Assembly (NCBI RefSeq): GCF_000090795.2
Contig: NW_003546253.1
Location: forward strand, 316,078-380,077
Length of the DNA stretch: 64,000 bases
Direction of reading: 5' to 3'
Source: Amphimedon queenslandica
Taxonomy: Eukaryota > Porifera > Demospongiae > Haplosclerida > Niphatidae
The notes below the pieces were generated by a model, which had not been told where the DNA came from, made no database searches, and saw nothing but the letters and a program-made list of their open reading frames with translations. Of this stretch, positions 13,929-32,289 are shown one piece after another; positions within the stretch are counted from its first letter, which is position 1; each line of letters opens with the position of its first letter. The position numbers and the translations under genes are program-made.

Positions 13929-15905
13929 ATGTTGTCCTTGATGATTTTGCTCTTCTCTTTCCTTCTCTACACAGCAAATAGCAACAGCTGTCAGTCCAGT
14001 CAAGATGACCATTACCTTGTTTCAGCAATATTAGAAAATGCTCTAGCAGGGGACTGTGTCACTTTAAGAAGGCTTGCAGGAGCATTCTTCACCAATCAAG
14101 AGAGACCCCCACACTCTGTGAGGGTCAAGTACAACCTCTGCATCCCATTAAATAAAAACTGCTCGGCTAATGATGGCTGCAATTGCTGGTCAGGTGATAA
14201 TTGCAATCTCGATTCATCGATATGCCCTGCAAACAGTTGCCTTGTAGAGAGAGAGTTCCTTTGGGGCCGTATACCACTCATTGTGGAAGACAATATATAC
14301 CGAACTCTTAATATCTGCCCTTTCATGATCGGTGGTAATACTGAAAAGAGAATCAGCATTAATTTTACTCTTGGTGGCTCAGAGGAAGACATCTTAAATT
14401 GCATAACTACCAAGCAGTTTCCTTGCAGTTGGTGCTCTACGTCAAATCTTTATCAATTCGATTATGTATCAAATACTAATGGAATTGATAATATTGCAAC
14501 TTTTGCCCAAAAGTACTCTACAATTGATCAAGCTCTTTTCACACTTACTGAGAAGGTAATTTTATACATCTTTTATACCTAAAAATATTAAGAGCATTGA
14601 GAATTGTAAAATCTACTCTGTCATTATCAAATCAAATTTGTTCTGAAGTTATCATCTCACCTCCAATATTTATCATAACTTTACTCACTTTTGCACAATT
14701 CATAAATGATAACCTCTTCCCTTTTTCTCTTTCAATAGCTACAAGGCTATGCCATCAAAGCACATGCCTTGCCATGGCTTGTATACTCAAATGATCAAGC
14801 AATTGGCTATGCAGCACCTTATCCTCTCCTTAAAAACTCTCCTATAGTACTCATCCGTCACATTGGCTTCTTCACGTCCTATTTCTTATTCCAGCTCATC
14901 CTCTTTATGCTGATATACAAGTACAGGAAGAGGTTCTATAGGAGGATCTATGCATATATTAACTCGGATCAGATCAACAGTGCTTTCTTTTACTCATTCA
15001 TTGTCACTTCAATACTGACTGGCTGTGGTATGTTAGTGGGGACTAATGATGGTGGATACTGTCTCACTATATTCCAAGTATTACTGCTAGGAATAGCACT
15101 CCTGTTCAGCATACCACATGGTTTGATTGTCTGTTTTAGGTTAAGAAAAAGACCGGATTTTTTCAATGTTTTTCCTCTTTTTTGCTCCTGCATTCATCGA
15201 GGAAAGCTTAATATTATAGCACAAGTACTTGTGTTTTGGCTGCTTTTCTCAATGCCACACACTGTGATGTACTTGTTACTAATCATCTTTTTTGATCTTT
15301 TCTATAATCCGTTCAGTTACTTGGTAGTCCTAATGTATCTTGGTCTCTCAATAATTGCCCTCTGGATTGGTAATGCTATATACTTCCACCTAACAAGCAC
15401 TTCACTGGCTAATTATAAAAGTGGAACATGGAGGAACAGGGCAAAGAGAAGACGATTCATTTTTGGTGTTTCCATTGCCGTAGCCATCAACATACTCTAT
15501 TTCACAACCTGGGGCTTTGTTGGTAGCTTCTTTTACGACAAAAGAGGTCACGCTACAAACTATATGACCTTTGTACCAGGTTTCGCAATCACACTCATCG
15601 GCTGGTACCTGAGCGGAGACCTTGTGAAGGTTTTTGACATGTTCACACAAAGCAAATCTGAGACAAATCAGAGCAAGGACCTTTTAGCGCCCGAGAACAA
15701 AGTTGATGAAGAAAGGAGAAGCAGTGCAACTGAGATAGAACTGAGTGGATTACAGAATCATGATGAAGAGTCTCCATTGCTGGAGAGGTCAGGAGGAGAG
15801 AGCAGATCAAGGTACAGCATCAAGAGACTGAGGAGGTTGGTAAGAGTTGTCACACGTGAACCAGCTATATTACAAGAATCAGACAATGACTATGAACATA
15901 TCTGA
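13929..15905 (+). CDS. Cys-rich ectodomain protein with seven predicted membrane spans (unknown family)
   Basis: Two exons (13929-14555 and 14739-15905) joined in frame give 597 residues plus stop. The N-terminus MLSLMILLFSFLLYTANS is a clear signal peptide. Residues of about 20-230 form an extracellular region with many cysteines (for example CNCWSGDNC and PCSWCS) and N-glycosylation sequons. The second half has seven hydrophobic stretches, beginning at HIGFFTSYFLFQLILFML, SAFFYSFIVTSILTGCGMLV, LTIFQVLLLGIALLFSIPHG, QVLVFWLLFSMPHTVMYLLL, YLVVLMYLGLSIIALWIGNA, FIFGVSIAVAINILYFTTWG and FVPGFAITLIGWYLSGDL. The cytoplasmic tail contains an acidic cluster with EESPLLE, which resembles a dileucine sorting motif. 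The layout is receptor-like, but I see no DRY, NPxxY or adhesion/GPS motif of known GPCR classes. Topology is inferred from hydrophobicity only. Function unknown. Confidence 0.8.
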
Positions 15906-16174
15906 CATCCCCAATAAGGTATTGACATTATGTTTCCAAACATCAAATTATTAATTATAAAATTTCTGTGTGCAATATATTATTTATCACCGAAACTTGC
16001 AATTATATTATTTATATATTTTTAAAAATATTTTTTACAATTATTTTAACAACTTTATTCCGTCCAAAATGTTTTCAAAAACCTTTTTTACATTTTTGTT
16101 ATAAAATGAACAAGTTGCTGACAGCCAATGAGAAAAAAAAGAGATGAGAAAGTATAGGCTATTGCAGCAAATGA

Positions 16175-18956
16175 TCACATTATGATTTGATTCCGGTAAG
16201 AAGATCCAATATCTTTATGCGGCAGCACAATTGAATTTAAAATCATCACTTCAGAATCAATACGAACCCCTTGACCTTAAAAATTATTTTTTATAAAATT
16301 TTGAGTCATAATGATCACTAGATAACATACCTAATATGGTAATAGATGGATTGAGTCGCCCGTCTTCATTAAAAAGTGATTCCTTAGGAACGTTACCAAA
16401 TGGATCATTCGGATTAGGATCAGATGGGTAACCCTCCACACGTGACCACGCCCCTAGCTCACACTCCCATCCTACAATCGAATGCAATATGCAACTGTGT
16501 TCCTACACAAAGAGAAGAGAATGGCAGAGTGGAGGTAAGTCAGGACTGACTTTAATTTCAGCTCTGTCAAGTATAATGGCTTCTTTAATCCTCGCACCAG
16601 CACCGATTGTAACACCAGGCCCTACTGATACATTGGGACCCAACTATAGAGAGAGAAACTGACACATTGTATAGTAGTAGTCTTTAATTGTCATACCACT
16701 GCAGTTGGGTGCACTACTGCTGTTGAGTGTATTCTCACATCTCCAATGATAACTGGTGACTCAATATCATCATTGCTTGATGCCAAACGCTCCAGGAAAT
16801 GATCAGCTTTACGATAAAGGGAGAGATAAAGCTTGTTAGCATATATAGCATTGCTATAGGCAGAGGAGAAGGGGAGTGGGTATTTATTGTATGATCAAGT
16901 GAAAAGCTGACTAACCCAGCTGTCTTGAATTGGCTCCAGAAACCTGTGTTCATGAAAAGGTACAGTTTACCGCCTGCAGCAAGCTTTTTTAACACTGTAC
17001 GTTCAAGATCAATAGCATCGCAACTATCATGAGTACTGAGAGAAAGAGAGAGAGGGTGAGGAAGATAAAGGGAGAAGAGAAAAGAACATAAACTATTGTA
17101 TTTTTTAGACAATAGCATATCTTTAAAATGCTCACAACTTGAAAAGTTTAAGTTGGAATCAGCTCAAAATTTCTATATAGCATAAGGACATCAATATGTA
17201 TCAGAAAATGTAATAAAAATTAAGGGTGATTTCGGAGCCATTTTTTGAAAAAAAACCATGGGCTATAGCCTTGGGTATTTTTCAAAATTTTGGCATTTTC
17301 TTAAACTGCTCATAACTTGAAAATTTTAAGTCGGAATCAGCTCAAACTTTCTACATAGCATAAGGACATCAATATGTATCAGAAAATGTAATAAAAATTG
17401 GGGGTGATTTCAGAGCCATTTTTTGGGAAAAACATGGGCTATAGTCTTGGGTATTTTTCAAAATTTTGGCATTTTCTTAAAATGGCTGTAACTCGAAAAT
17501 TTTAAGCCGGAATCAGCTCAAACTTTTTACATAGCATAAGGACATCAATATGTATCAGAAAATGTAATAAAAATTGGGGGTGATTTCGGAGCCATTTTTT
17601 GGGAAAAACATGGGCTATAGCCTTGGGTATTTTTCAAAATTTTGGCATTTTCTTAAAATGCTCATAACTGGAAAATTTTAAGTCGGAATCAGCTCAAACT
17701 TTCTACATAGCATAAGGACATCAATATGTATCAGAAAATGTAATAAAAATTTGGGGTGATTTCGGAGCCATTTTTTGGAAAAAAACCATGGGCTATGGCC
17801 TTGGGTATATAGTCCTATGAAACTTTACGTCAACTACAGTAAACAGTAATTACATTGGCTCTATGCCTTACCCATTCATTTCATTATAGTTACATTGGAA
17901 AGCATCTCCAAGCAATTGAAATATATCTTGAGTGAATAAATAAGCACCAGCGTTGATGAGATCACTCACAAAAGTCTCTGGCTTCTCCACATAATGCAAA
18001 ACCTACAATGAATGAATAACAGGAACAAGATGAATACTAATAAGGAAACCATTTCACTAACTTTGTGAGTTTTAGGATCCTCTACAATACAGCCATAATG
18101 GACTGACTGAGATTCATTCGCCTAACAAGAAACTATAATAATAACTCTCCTTCTCGCTCTTCCTTCTCTACTTTGGTTCCTAATATCACACAGCCTTTAG
18201 TCTCTTTGTGAAAGGCGTACATTTCTTTGACGGGGAAGTCACAGCACACGTCGGAATTAAATACAAAAAAAGACGAGACTCCCCCACTGAGTATCTGATC
18301 CCTGAAATGATAGAGGCCGCCTCCAGTACCCAGTGGGCAATGCTCTTGGAGATACCTGATAAAAATTTGAAAGGAATCAGTAAAAAATCTGAATCGGTCC
18401 TAACAAAAATGGGGCTCAAAATTTAAGTGCATATATTTAATTGCAATAATTATTTTCTCAGAGTCTTCCATACCTAATGGTAATGTTGTGCTTTCTCTGA
18501 AGTTCAGAGAGGAATCGTGTCATTTCTCTTGACCTCTGATAGAACCCAATGATCAATATCTCCTTGATACTTGGAAACTAGAAACAATAATAATCATTAC
18601 ACATAACAATAATTAATTAAAATTTAATTACAATGGGTGTGGCTATTCTCCTAAACTAATAATGCAAATAAAGAAGAAATGGCTCCAACACATTCTCATG
18701 AAGTATTCAATATTAATTTGATGTTATTTCATTTTTTCTTACTTTAAGGCAGGCCTCAATGTGATGCTGTATCATGGGGCAACCAGCAACAGGGAACAGA
18801 GGCTTTGGGACTTCAAATGAGAGCGGGCGAAAACGTGTACCTAAGAGGAGATAGATATTGTGGAAATGAAGTATAATGTTCGTAATATCTACCTATATGA
18901 GGCCCTCCAATTAAAATAACAGCTTTCATGATGTCGCCATTCATGTTTGCGGACAT
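16175..18956 (-). CDS. GMPPA: Mannose-1-phosphate guanylyltransferase regulatory subunit alpha
   Basis: GMPPA partners with GMPPB in making GDP-mannose; in vertebrates the alpha subunit is a GDP-mannose sensor giving feedback inhibition. The gene begins at ATG 18956 ([19 protein letters not shown]; downstream ATGs at 18944 and 18930 are alternatives). The nucleotidyltransferase domain has [20 protein letters not shown] with [11 protein letters not shown], then [30 protein letters not shown] and [19 protein letters not shown]. The left-handed beta-helix follows with [40 protein letters not shown] and [16 protein letters not shown]. The last exon (about 16262-16175) ends in [20 protein letters not shown], the expected family C-terminus. 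A satellite array fills most of the intron at 17118-17815. Orthology is firm; internal borders are good to a few bases. Confidence 0.93.
17118..17815 (+). repeat. Intronic satellite array, about 4 units of ~177 bp
   Basis: Same family and orientation as the 6.3-kb array; the word CATAAGGACATCAATATGTA recurs at 17181, 17359, 17535 and 17711. It fills the GMPPA intron between exons near 17040 and 17870. Confidence 0.95.
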
Positions 18957-19208
18957 TGTAAAGAATTAGTAATCCTCAGTATTCTAGTAGTTTACGAGAC
19001 TTAATCATCTTCCCGAGTGCGTTATCGTATACTCCCGGTTACTAGTCTAGGATCGCCTCGTAACTATTAATTATCACGTGTTTCATACAAAATAGTGAAG
19101 TGTGAATCTAAGGACAGTTTAATTCCAATCAAGTTTCCTGCTGTTAAATTGTGAGTATTGACTCACACTTTGCAGAGTGAGAGAAACTGGAGCTACTCCT
19201 CAACAGCA
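18957..19208. promoter_or_regulatory. Divergent promoter region GMPPA / Lys-rich protein
   Basis: 252 bp between opposite start codons. It contains an E-box TCACGTGT at 19074-19081 and probably a small noncoding first exon with donor near 19150 and acceptor TTTGCAG near 19175. Spacing and orientation suggest a shared promoter. Confidence 0.5.
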
Positions 19209-22200
19209 ATGCTTAGCACAGATCAAAGAAAGTCTCATGGAGCCGGCCAAGCAACCTATAAAATCCAGTCCCTGCAACTCAGAGCTGCTTCACCTAATGA
19301 TAACCACTTTGATGGTGTTTGGCTTCAAGAAAAATCCAATATTAAGCTTCCACCATTGAGCAATGCTGCAACACAATCAACTGTCACTGATGGGAATTAC
19401 AAGAAATTTATGCTACCAAAATTGCATAAAAGATACCTACCAGGTAAAGCATTTATTTCATTCTATGGTGATTATGTCTTTTTGCAGGTAAAAATAAGCA
19501 AGATGTTAGTTGGGATAAATTTCCACTTGGACATACAAGTGCATTCACACTAAGAAAATCATTTTTACCGCGTAAAGTTCGAACAAAGAAAACGTTCTCC
19601 TTTTTTCCGGTCACCATTCATCACCCTCTTCCTCCTCCACCAGCTCCTGTTTGTATGACTGCTCCTCCTCTCCCTCCTCCTCCTTCTCTCCCCCCACCTC
19701 TATGGGTCAATCCTGTAAATACACAATCATTTGATGCTAAAAACGAAGCAAAACCAAACCCAGTAGTTGTTACTAACCTGCAGCAAACAACATTACTGAC
19801 TACTATTAATATCACTCACATTAAAAAAGAACCTATTGACAATGCTATATGCATGCCTACAATGGAAGAACCTCCTCCAGTCCAAGAAGATGTCAAACTT
19901 TGCACTGTAGAAATCCCATCACAATTCCCTGCACCTGTAACGTCAGTATTTCAAGAGAAAAGAGGTACTGTTCCTTTGGCTAGGGAAGTAAAACCTTCAA
20001 GGAAAAGAAATGTCACGTCCTCGCATCTTCCTCTGTCTACACTTCTCATAGAGGGCCCTTATCAATTCTCACTCAAGATGACCCAATCTTCCTATCAGTA
20101 TGGCACTAAGCAGTACTTTTATAAGACTACTAGCGAAATAGTCCTTCCATCTCCAGCAAGAATCCAAGAGGCCCAGGATAGTAGGAACCTCAAGTGGAAA
20201 GCCACCCTCTCTCTCATTGATTTGAGTCAATTATCTAGTTATGGACGATCAAAAAGACGAGTATATCAGCATCTTTTCAATCCAAAGAGAGCAAAGAGGA
20301 CAGCTGGTCGGTTTTATCCAAAAGACCGATTGTTATTCTCATCACAAAGTAGTCATAGGGTATCAAGTCATTATGACTCTGCCTTTTCTTCATCAGATGG
20401 AGAAGCAGCACCATATCAATATCATGATGACTCAATGGTGTATAGTACATCAGAGCTTATGTTTAAAGGATATTTTAACTCTCTATACGAAGTGCAGCCT
20501 CTTGACTGCAAAAGATCAGCAAAGAGAAGGGCAAGGTATAAGAGAGAGAGGATGCGGAAGGATAACCCGTTCCCAGATCTGGTGATAGCAGGGTCACAGT
20601 TTGAATCCTTCCAGCAGCAGCTGGCATTTTATATGACGAACCTAATCGATACCACACTGAACCAAGTTGGAGAGATGATTAAAGATAAAGAACGTAAGCA
20701 TTTACTAATGATTATGCAGCAACAGCGACAACAGCAAATAGAAATATAATAATAACAATGATTTCTTTGTCTTGTTCCTTATAGGTAATATTTTAAGATT
20801 AAGGCAGAGTGAGCTCCTACGAAAAAGGCTAGGAGAAGGAACATGGTTCCCTCACCTCTCAGTACTCACAGAAGAGAGCGAAGAAGAACTCTCATTTTCT
20901 GCCCGGCAAAGAAAATGGAGAGAGTTTCTATCAAACACGACCGAAAAGATTTTCTTTAAAGACCCAAAAGGTCGACTCTGTGCAGCCACTATCAGCTCTG
21001 AAGGTGAGATAACAGGAACATACATCATTAGTACGTCTGAACTGGATACATTTGGAATTACTAACAGCGAAATAGAACTGGCCATGAGACAAGGGTCACT
21101 TGTTGATAGGTCACAGAGAGAGATCATTGAGGAAAGGCTAAGGAGTAAAGGCATCAAAGTGTATACCGACAAAGAGGCACAGTTGATACTGAGGCAAGCT
21201 AAAAGAGATATCAAGCATATTGAGAGATCAAGCGAACTTGAGAGCAGCAGATCAGGTAGAAAGAGACGGAAAAAAGAGAAGAAGAAGAAAAGGAAGAAGA
21301 AAGGAGAGGAAGGGGAGTCATCTGAGGAGGATGGATTAGATGAGAAGGAGAGAAAGAAGAGAAAGAAACGAAAAAAGAAAAAGGGAAAGAGCGAAGAAGA
21401 TGATGATGATAGCAATGATGATGATGATGGTAAGAGGAAGAAAAGAAAAAAGAAGAAGAAGAAGCGACGTAAAGGAGACACAGAGTCAGAAGAGGAAGAG
21501 GAAGAAGAAGGAGAGAGGGGAAAGAAAAAGAAGAAGAAAAAGAAAAAGAAACGTCGAAACGACTCCGAAGGCTCCGACAGCGAAGATGAAGATGATGAAG
21601 ATGGCGGGACTAGGAGAAGCAAAAAGAAAAAGAAAAAGAAGAAATATGTAACAGATTCCAAAGATGATGATGATGATGACAGTGGTGATGGTGAAACTAG
21701 TAAAAAGAAGAAGAAAAAGAAAAAGAAGAAGAAACGGAGGAGAGCATCTTCCGATGACGAGGAAGATGAAAGTGATGATGATGATGATGAAAATAAAGAA
21801 GGAAAAAGAAAGAAGAAGAAGAAGAAAAAGAAGAAAAAGCGTAGAAGAAAGGACTCAGAGGATTCCGAAGATGAGGAGAGTGAGAGTGAGAGTGAGGAGA
21901 AAGGAGGAAAGAGTAAGAAAAAGAAAAAGAAGAAGAAGAAAAAGCGACACAAGAAAGACTATTCAGACGAAGACGATGAAGATGAAGAGAGTGAGAGTGA
22001 TGATGATGACTACAAAAGTAAAAGAAAGAAAAAGAAGAAGAAGAAGAAAGAGTCAAAAAGAAAAGGGAGAGATTATTCGGACGATGAAGATGAAGAAAGT
22101 GATGAAGGAAGTGATGATGACTCTGAAGATACCAAGAGGAGAAAGGTAAAGAGAAGGAAAGAGAGAAGGAGGCAAAAGAGAAGAAGTAGGGATACATCAG

Positions 22201-23329
22201 ACAGCAGCAGTGATGAGAGCAGCAGTGATGATGATGATGATAGCTCTACTCATAAGAAGAAATCAATAAGGAAAAAGAAGAGGAGGCAACTAAAACGAAA
22301 AATAAAGAGAGCTGTTGGTGATGATGCTTCAAGCTCTGAAATGTCAGATTCAGATGATTCAGATTCTGATTCCTCAGATTCTGATTCTGATTCCTCTGAT
22401 TCTGATTCCTCTGACTCTGATTCCTCTGATTCTGATTATTCTGATTCTGACTCTAGTGATTCTGATTCTGATTCCTCTGATTCGAGTTCATTTGAATCTG
22501 GCTCTTCCGAGGAAGGAGGAACTGCTGATGGGTTGGGCGGGACATCAAAAGTTAGAAAAAAGAAGCAGAAAAGAGAAATGAAATCAAAATCAAAAGCAAC
22601 AAGCCGGAAATCAAAAAGATCTCAAAGAAAAGGTAAGCACAGTAGTAGCTCCAGCGATAGCAGTGACAGTGATTCTGAATCAGACGACAAGAGAGCTAAA
22701 AAACGACGTAAGAAACGAAAGAGACAAAACCTTTCTGATACCTCAAGTGAAGAGGATTCCTCTGAAGTATCAAGGAAAAAACGTAAAAAGAGAAAGAAGA
22801 AAAAGAAGTATGTTACAAGCTCAAGTGATGATTCTACTGATGGCGAGAAGAAGTCAAAAAAGAAACGACGCAAACGAAAGAAAGCGAAAAAATACTCAAG
22901 CTCCTCCAGCGAGTCCTCTGCTGATAGTTCTAAAGAATCAAAGAAAAAGAAGAAACGAAAACGAAAGAAGAAGAAGAAAGCATCTGGGGAGAGCGGAGAA
23001 GAGTCTTCTGATAGTTCTTCTGAAGAAATAATAAAGAAACGACGAAAGAAGAAGAAAAAGAAGAAGAAGAAGAATGCGAGTGGTGAGGAATCTGCTGCTA
23101 CGAGTCTTGATGAGGATAGCTATAGCGACTCTAAGAGGAAAAAGAAAAAGAAGAAGAAGAAGAAGAAAAAGAAGACAAAAAGAGGATCTGCCAGTGATTT
23201 GAGTGATGAATCAGGCAGTAGTATTGAGAGCTACTCTGGTGAATCAAGGAAGAAGAAGAAGAAGAAGAAAAAGAATAAAAAGAAAGGTACATGTACAGTA
23301 CATGTAACTGTTGCATGTACTATTATTAC

Positions 23330-23374
<45 letters not shown>

Positions 23375-24606
23375 TTGGACTGGCATATGGGGTCAATTTT
23401 TAATGTTACTAATTGCTGGAGAATTCTCCTTGAGCCATTTTTGATTAATAATTTTTGAAACCTTTAAATTTGTAAAAAAATTCAATTATAATCAGAATCA
23501 ACTCAAACTTTCTACACAACATGAATATAATGTAAAATTTATCTCATCTAGTCATTTTTTATCATTTTTGATGAGACACCCTGTGCTACAGTACAGGGTA
23601 TTTTTCGTCAAAATTTTGAGCAACTTTAAATTTCCCAATTGTATAGGCAAATCCAAGAAAGGTGATTCGGAGTCATCTGAAGCCTCAAGCAGTGATGAAG
23701 GTATTTTATACAACTCTTGTTTGTACATGTACATGCTAATAATTCTGATACCTCTTAATAGGAGAGAGTGGAGATGAATCGGAGAGAGCAAGGAAGAGAA
23801 AGGCCAAGAAGAAAGAGCGATCTATGAAGAAGAAGAAGAAAGGAGACATGGTTAGTCAGTAGTATGTAATTGCACATACAACATGTGTTGATACAGCAAC
23901 TTGAAGAAAGTGATGACGATGATGATAAAGAAGAGAGAAACAGGAATCTTGAATTGTCAGTGACACAAGGCATTGAGCAACAGATGGCACAAATAATGGA
24001 AAAGAAAAGACTAGAAAGAGAAGTATGATGATATTACGCAATGATGATAATGATACCACTATTATTATTATCATTATTAACTAACAGGCCAAGAAAAAGG
24101 CTGAAGAAGACAGGAAACTGAGAGAAAGAGAAGAACTGGAGAGGGAGATCAGGGACTATGAGCGAAAGGAAGCAAAGAGACTAGAAACTATGAAAAGACT
24201 TGAGAAACTACGCAAAGACGTCCAACTAAAGCAATTACTCTACATGTACAAGGCAGCAGTTATATCGGACTACATGAACACGGTAGACCTCTGGGATGAA
24301 CAGGACTATGATTACATTGAGCATTACTTTGGGACTGAGTACAAGGAGAGGGTAATGGAGCTGGAGAAGGCTAAGAGATTGAGAGAGGCCATATTGAACG
24401 AGCAGGAGATGATGGAGTCATTGGAATCCAGAAGACAAGAGCTGCTCTTGAAACTGGAGCAAGCTCATCGGCAGTTTCTAAAGAGTTTGAAAGATGAGGA
24501 AATCACGCTTGAGCTGTATTCCCAGATATCGCATGCTTTTGTCTACTCGTATTTTGAATGCAATCCAGATGCAAGACTGGAGAGTCTGATAGGGAAAATG
24601 ACATGA
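19209..24606 (+). CDS. Very long Lys/Asp/Ser-rich low-complexity protein (possibly KIAA2012-like)
   Basis: Spliced product of about 1,570 residues. Exon 19209-19442 starts MLSTDQRKSHGAG; an upstream in-frame ATG at 19158 lies in what looks like an intron or 5' UTR. Exon from about 19488 to 20694 has a Pro-rich stretch (19630-19700) and an ordered-looking part (YQFSLKMTQSSYQYGTK, LKWKATLSLIDLSQLSSYG). The giant exon 20786-23286 starts with a conserved-looking segment (FSARQRKWREFLSNTTEK to TDKEAQLILRQAKRD) and then becomes more than 600 residues of alternating poly-Lys and Asp/Glu/Ser blocks. Short exons near 23647, 23761 and 23896 carry the charged region into a final coiled coil (24089-24450), and the protein ends FVYSYFECNPDARLESLIGK. 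From memory, the order of an N-terminal domain, disordered middle, coiled coil and VYSYF near the end resembles vertebrate KIAA2012, but this is weak. A nuclear or cytoskeletal role cannot be told apart. Confidence 0.7.
23400..23640 (+). repeat. Single degenerate satellite-family copy
   Basis: In an intron of the Lys-rich protein gene. It contains TCAACTCAAACTTTCTACAC and ACCCTGTGCTACAGTACAGG, both diagnostic of the satellite family. It follows an (ATT)n run at about 23330-23372. Confidence 0.7.
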
Positions 24607-25347
24607 TATTTATTGGACTGTTATTAGTGTTGATTTTAATAATGATTTTTCTGGAATTTGATGATTGTTATAATATTAAACTTGTGTTAATTTGTACCTG
24701 CATACTTGTGCAGTGAAGCAAACCGGCATTATAACACTCCCTCATTGCAGCAATGCTTGAGTTAGTTGTACATTCAGCAAATATGGATATGGCTTAGTAT
24801 GGCAAGGGTATTTTCTTTGAAGCCACAAACTGAAAGCTGATGCCACTCCAGTGATAGAGTACTGTTGCCATCCACAGTCTGTTGACCTTTATAAAAATGT
24901 GTAGGAAATGATTTCATTCCATATTGATGCAACAAGCATGTAGTACAGCATTAATACAGTAAAAACTGAATAATTGTGCTTTTATATGTAGCAGCAGAAA
25001 ACAGCATTATTTATAAAATCAATAGAAATGTCTTGCATTATCGTAATATCTTTTCCAAAGTATACATTTTAAATATTTAGAGGTGTTGGTTTTTATTTTT
25101 AGCAAGAGGAGCATGCAAATTGCAAGAAGCCTCAGAGAAGAAAAGGAAGAGGTAGGATTGTCTGATAAAGCACCACCCACGACCTCATCTATCAGTATGT
25201 CTGAGTCGAATTCCTTTGGACATTACTGTCAAGAAAGCTTTTAAAAGCCATTAGCTACACCAGATAATATTAAAGGGCTGTAGATCGGAGCAAACCTTAC
25301 AACCTAAGGGAGTCTTTCTTTTATAACAATATTCTTAACTAGAAGGG
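24607..25347. other. Intergenic region before the CDK14 gene
   Basis: About 740 bp between the stop of the Lys-rich protein gene and the kinase start. No protein domain seen. A TTTTTAG acceptor near 25104, a short purine-rich stretch and a GTAGGA donor near 25152 could mark a noncoding first exon of the kinase gene. Confidence 0.4.
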
Positions 25348-31896
<6,549 letters not shown>

Positions 31897-32289
31897 GAAG
31901 TATTTTCTGTTCCGCCTTTTTTTGAATATTTTATTCGTAAATGACACAATCAAGTCTTCCCTCTCTCTCTCTCTTTCTTTTGTTTAATTCTTTTTCTTTG
32001 CATTTCTATTCTTTTTTGATTTCCTGATATTCATGACGTCATCTTCTAGTTTTGTATTATTATTATTATTCTATTGTGAATTACGGTCAAATGTTTCGTT
32101 CAGAAAATGTTTTTATTTATTATACATTATAATTAATAATTATAATTAATACTTTTACATACTCCGAGTGTAACCTATTTTAGCACATGCTAGACTCTAT
32201 TCGTTTATTTCCGTACATTTTAACCACGTGCTGTCACATGTGGAGCTGATCTGCTGATGTGAATTGTGAAGAGGAGTGGTTGCTGAAAT
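31897..32289. promoter_or_regulatory. CDK14 3' end and PNPO-like promoter
   Basis: 393 bp between two co-directional genes. It includes a perfect CRE TGACGTCA at 32034-32041 and, close to the start codon, CACGTG at 32225-32230 and CACATGTG at about 32236-32243. No gene is visible. Confidence 0.5.

Noticed and set aside
20852-21952. Long minus-strand open frame rich in Phe and Ser
   Set aside because: It is the antisense of the Lys/Asp/Ser codon repeats of the plus-strand gene (AAG/AAA becomes CTT/TTT); no domain and no splice logic.
21340-22581. Additional plus-strand frames rich in Met, Lys and Ile in the same exon
   Set aside because: Frame-shifted readings of the same trinucleotide-like repeats; the main frame is continuous and joins to flanking exons.
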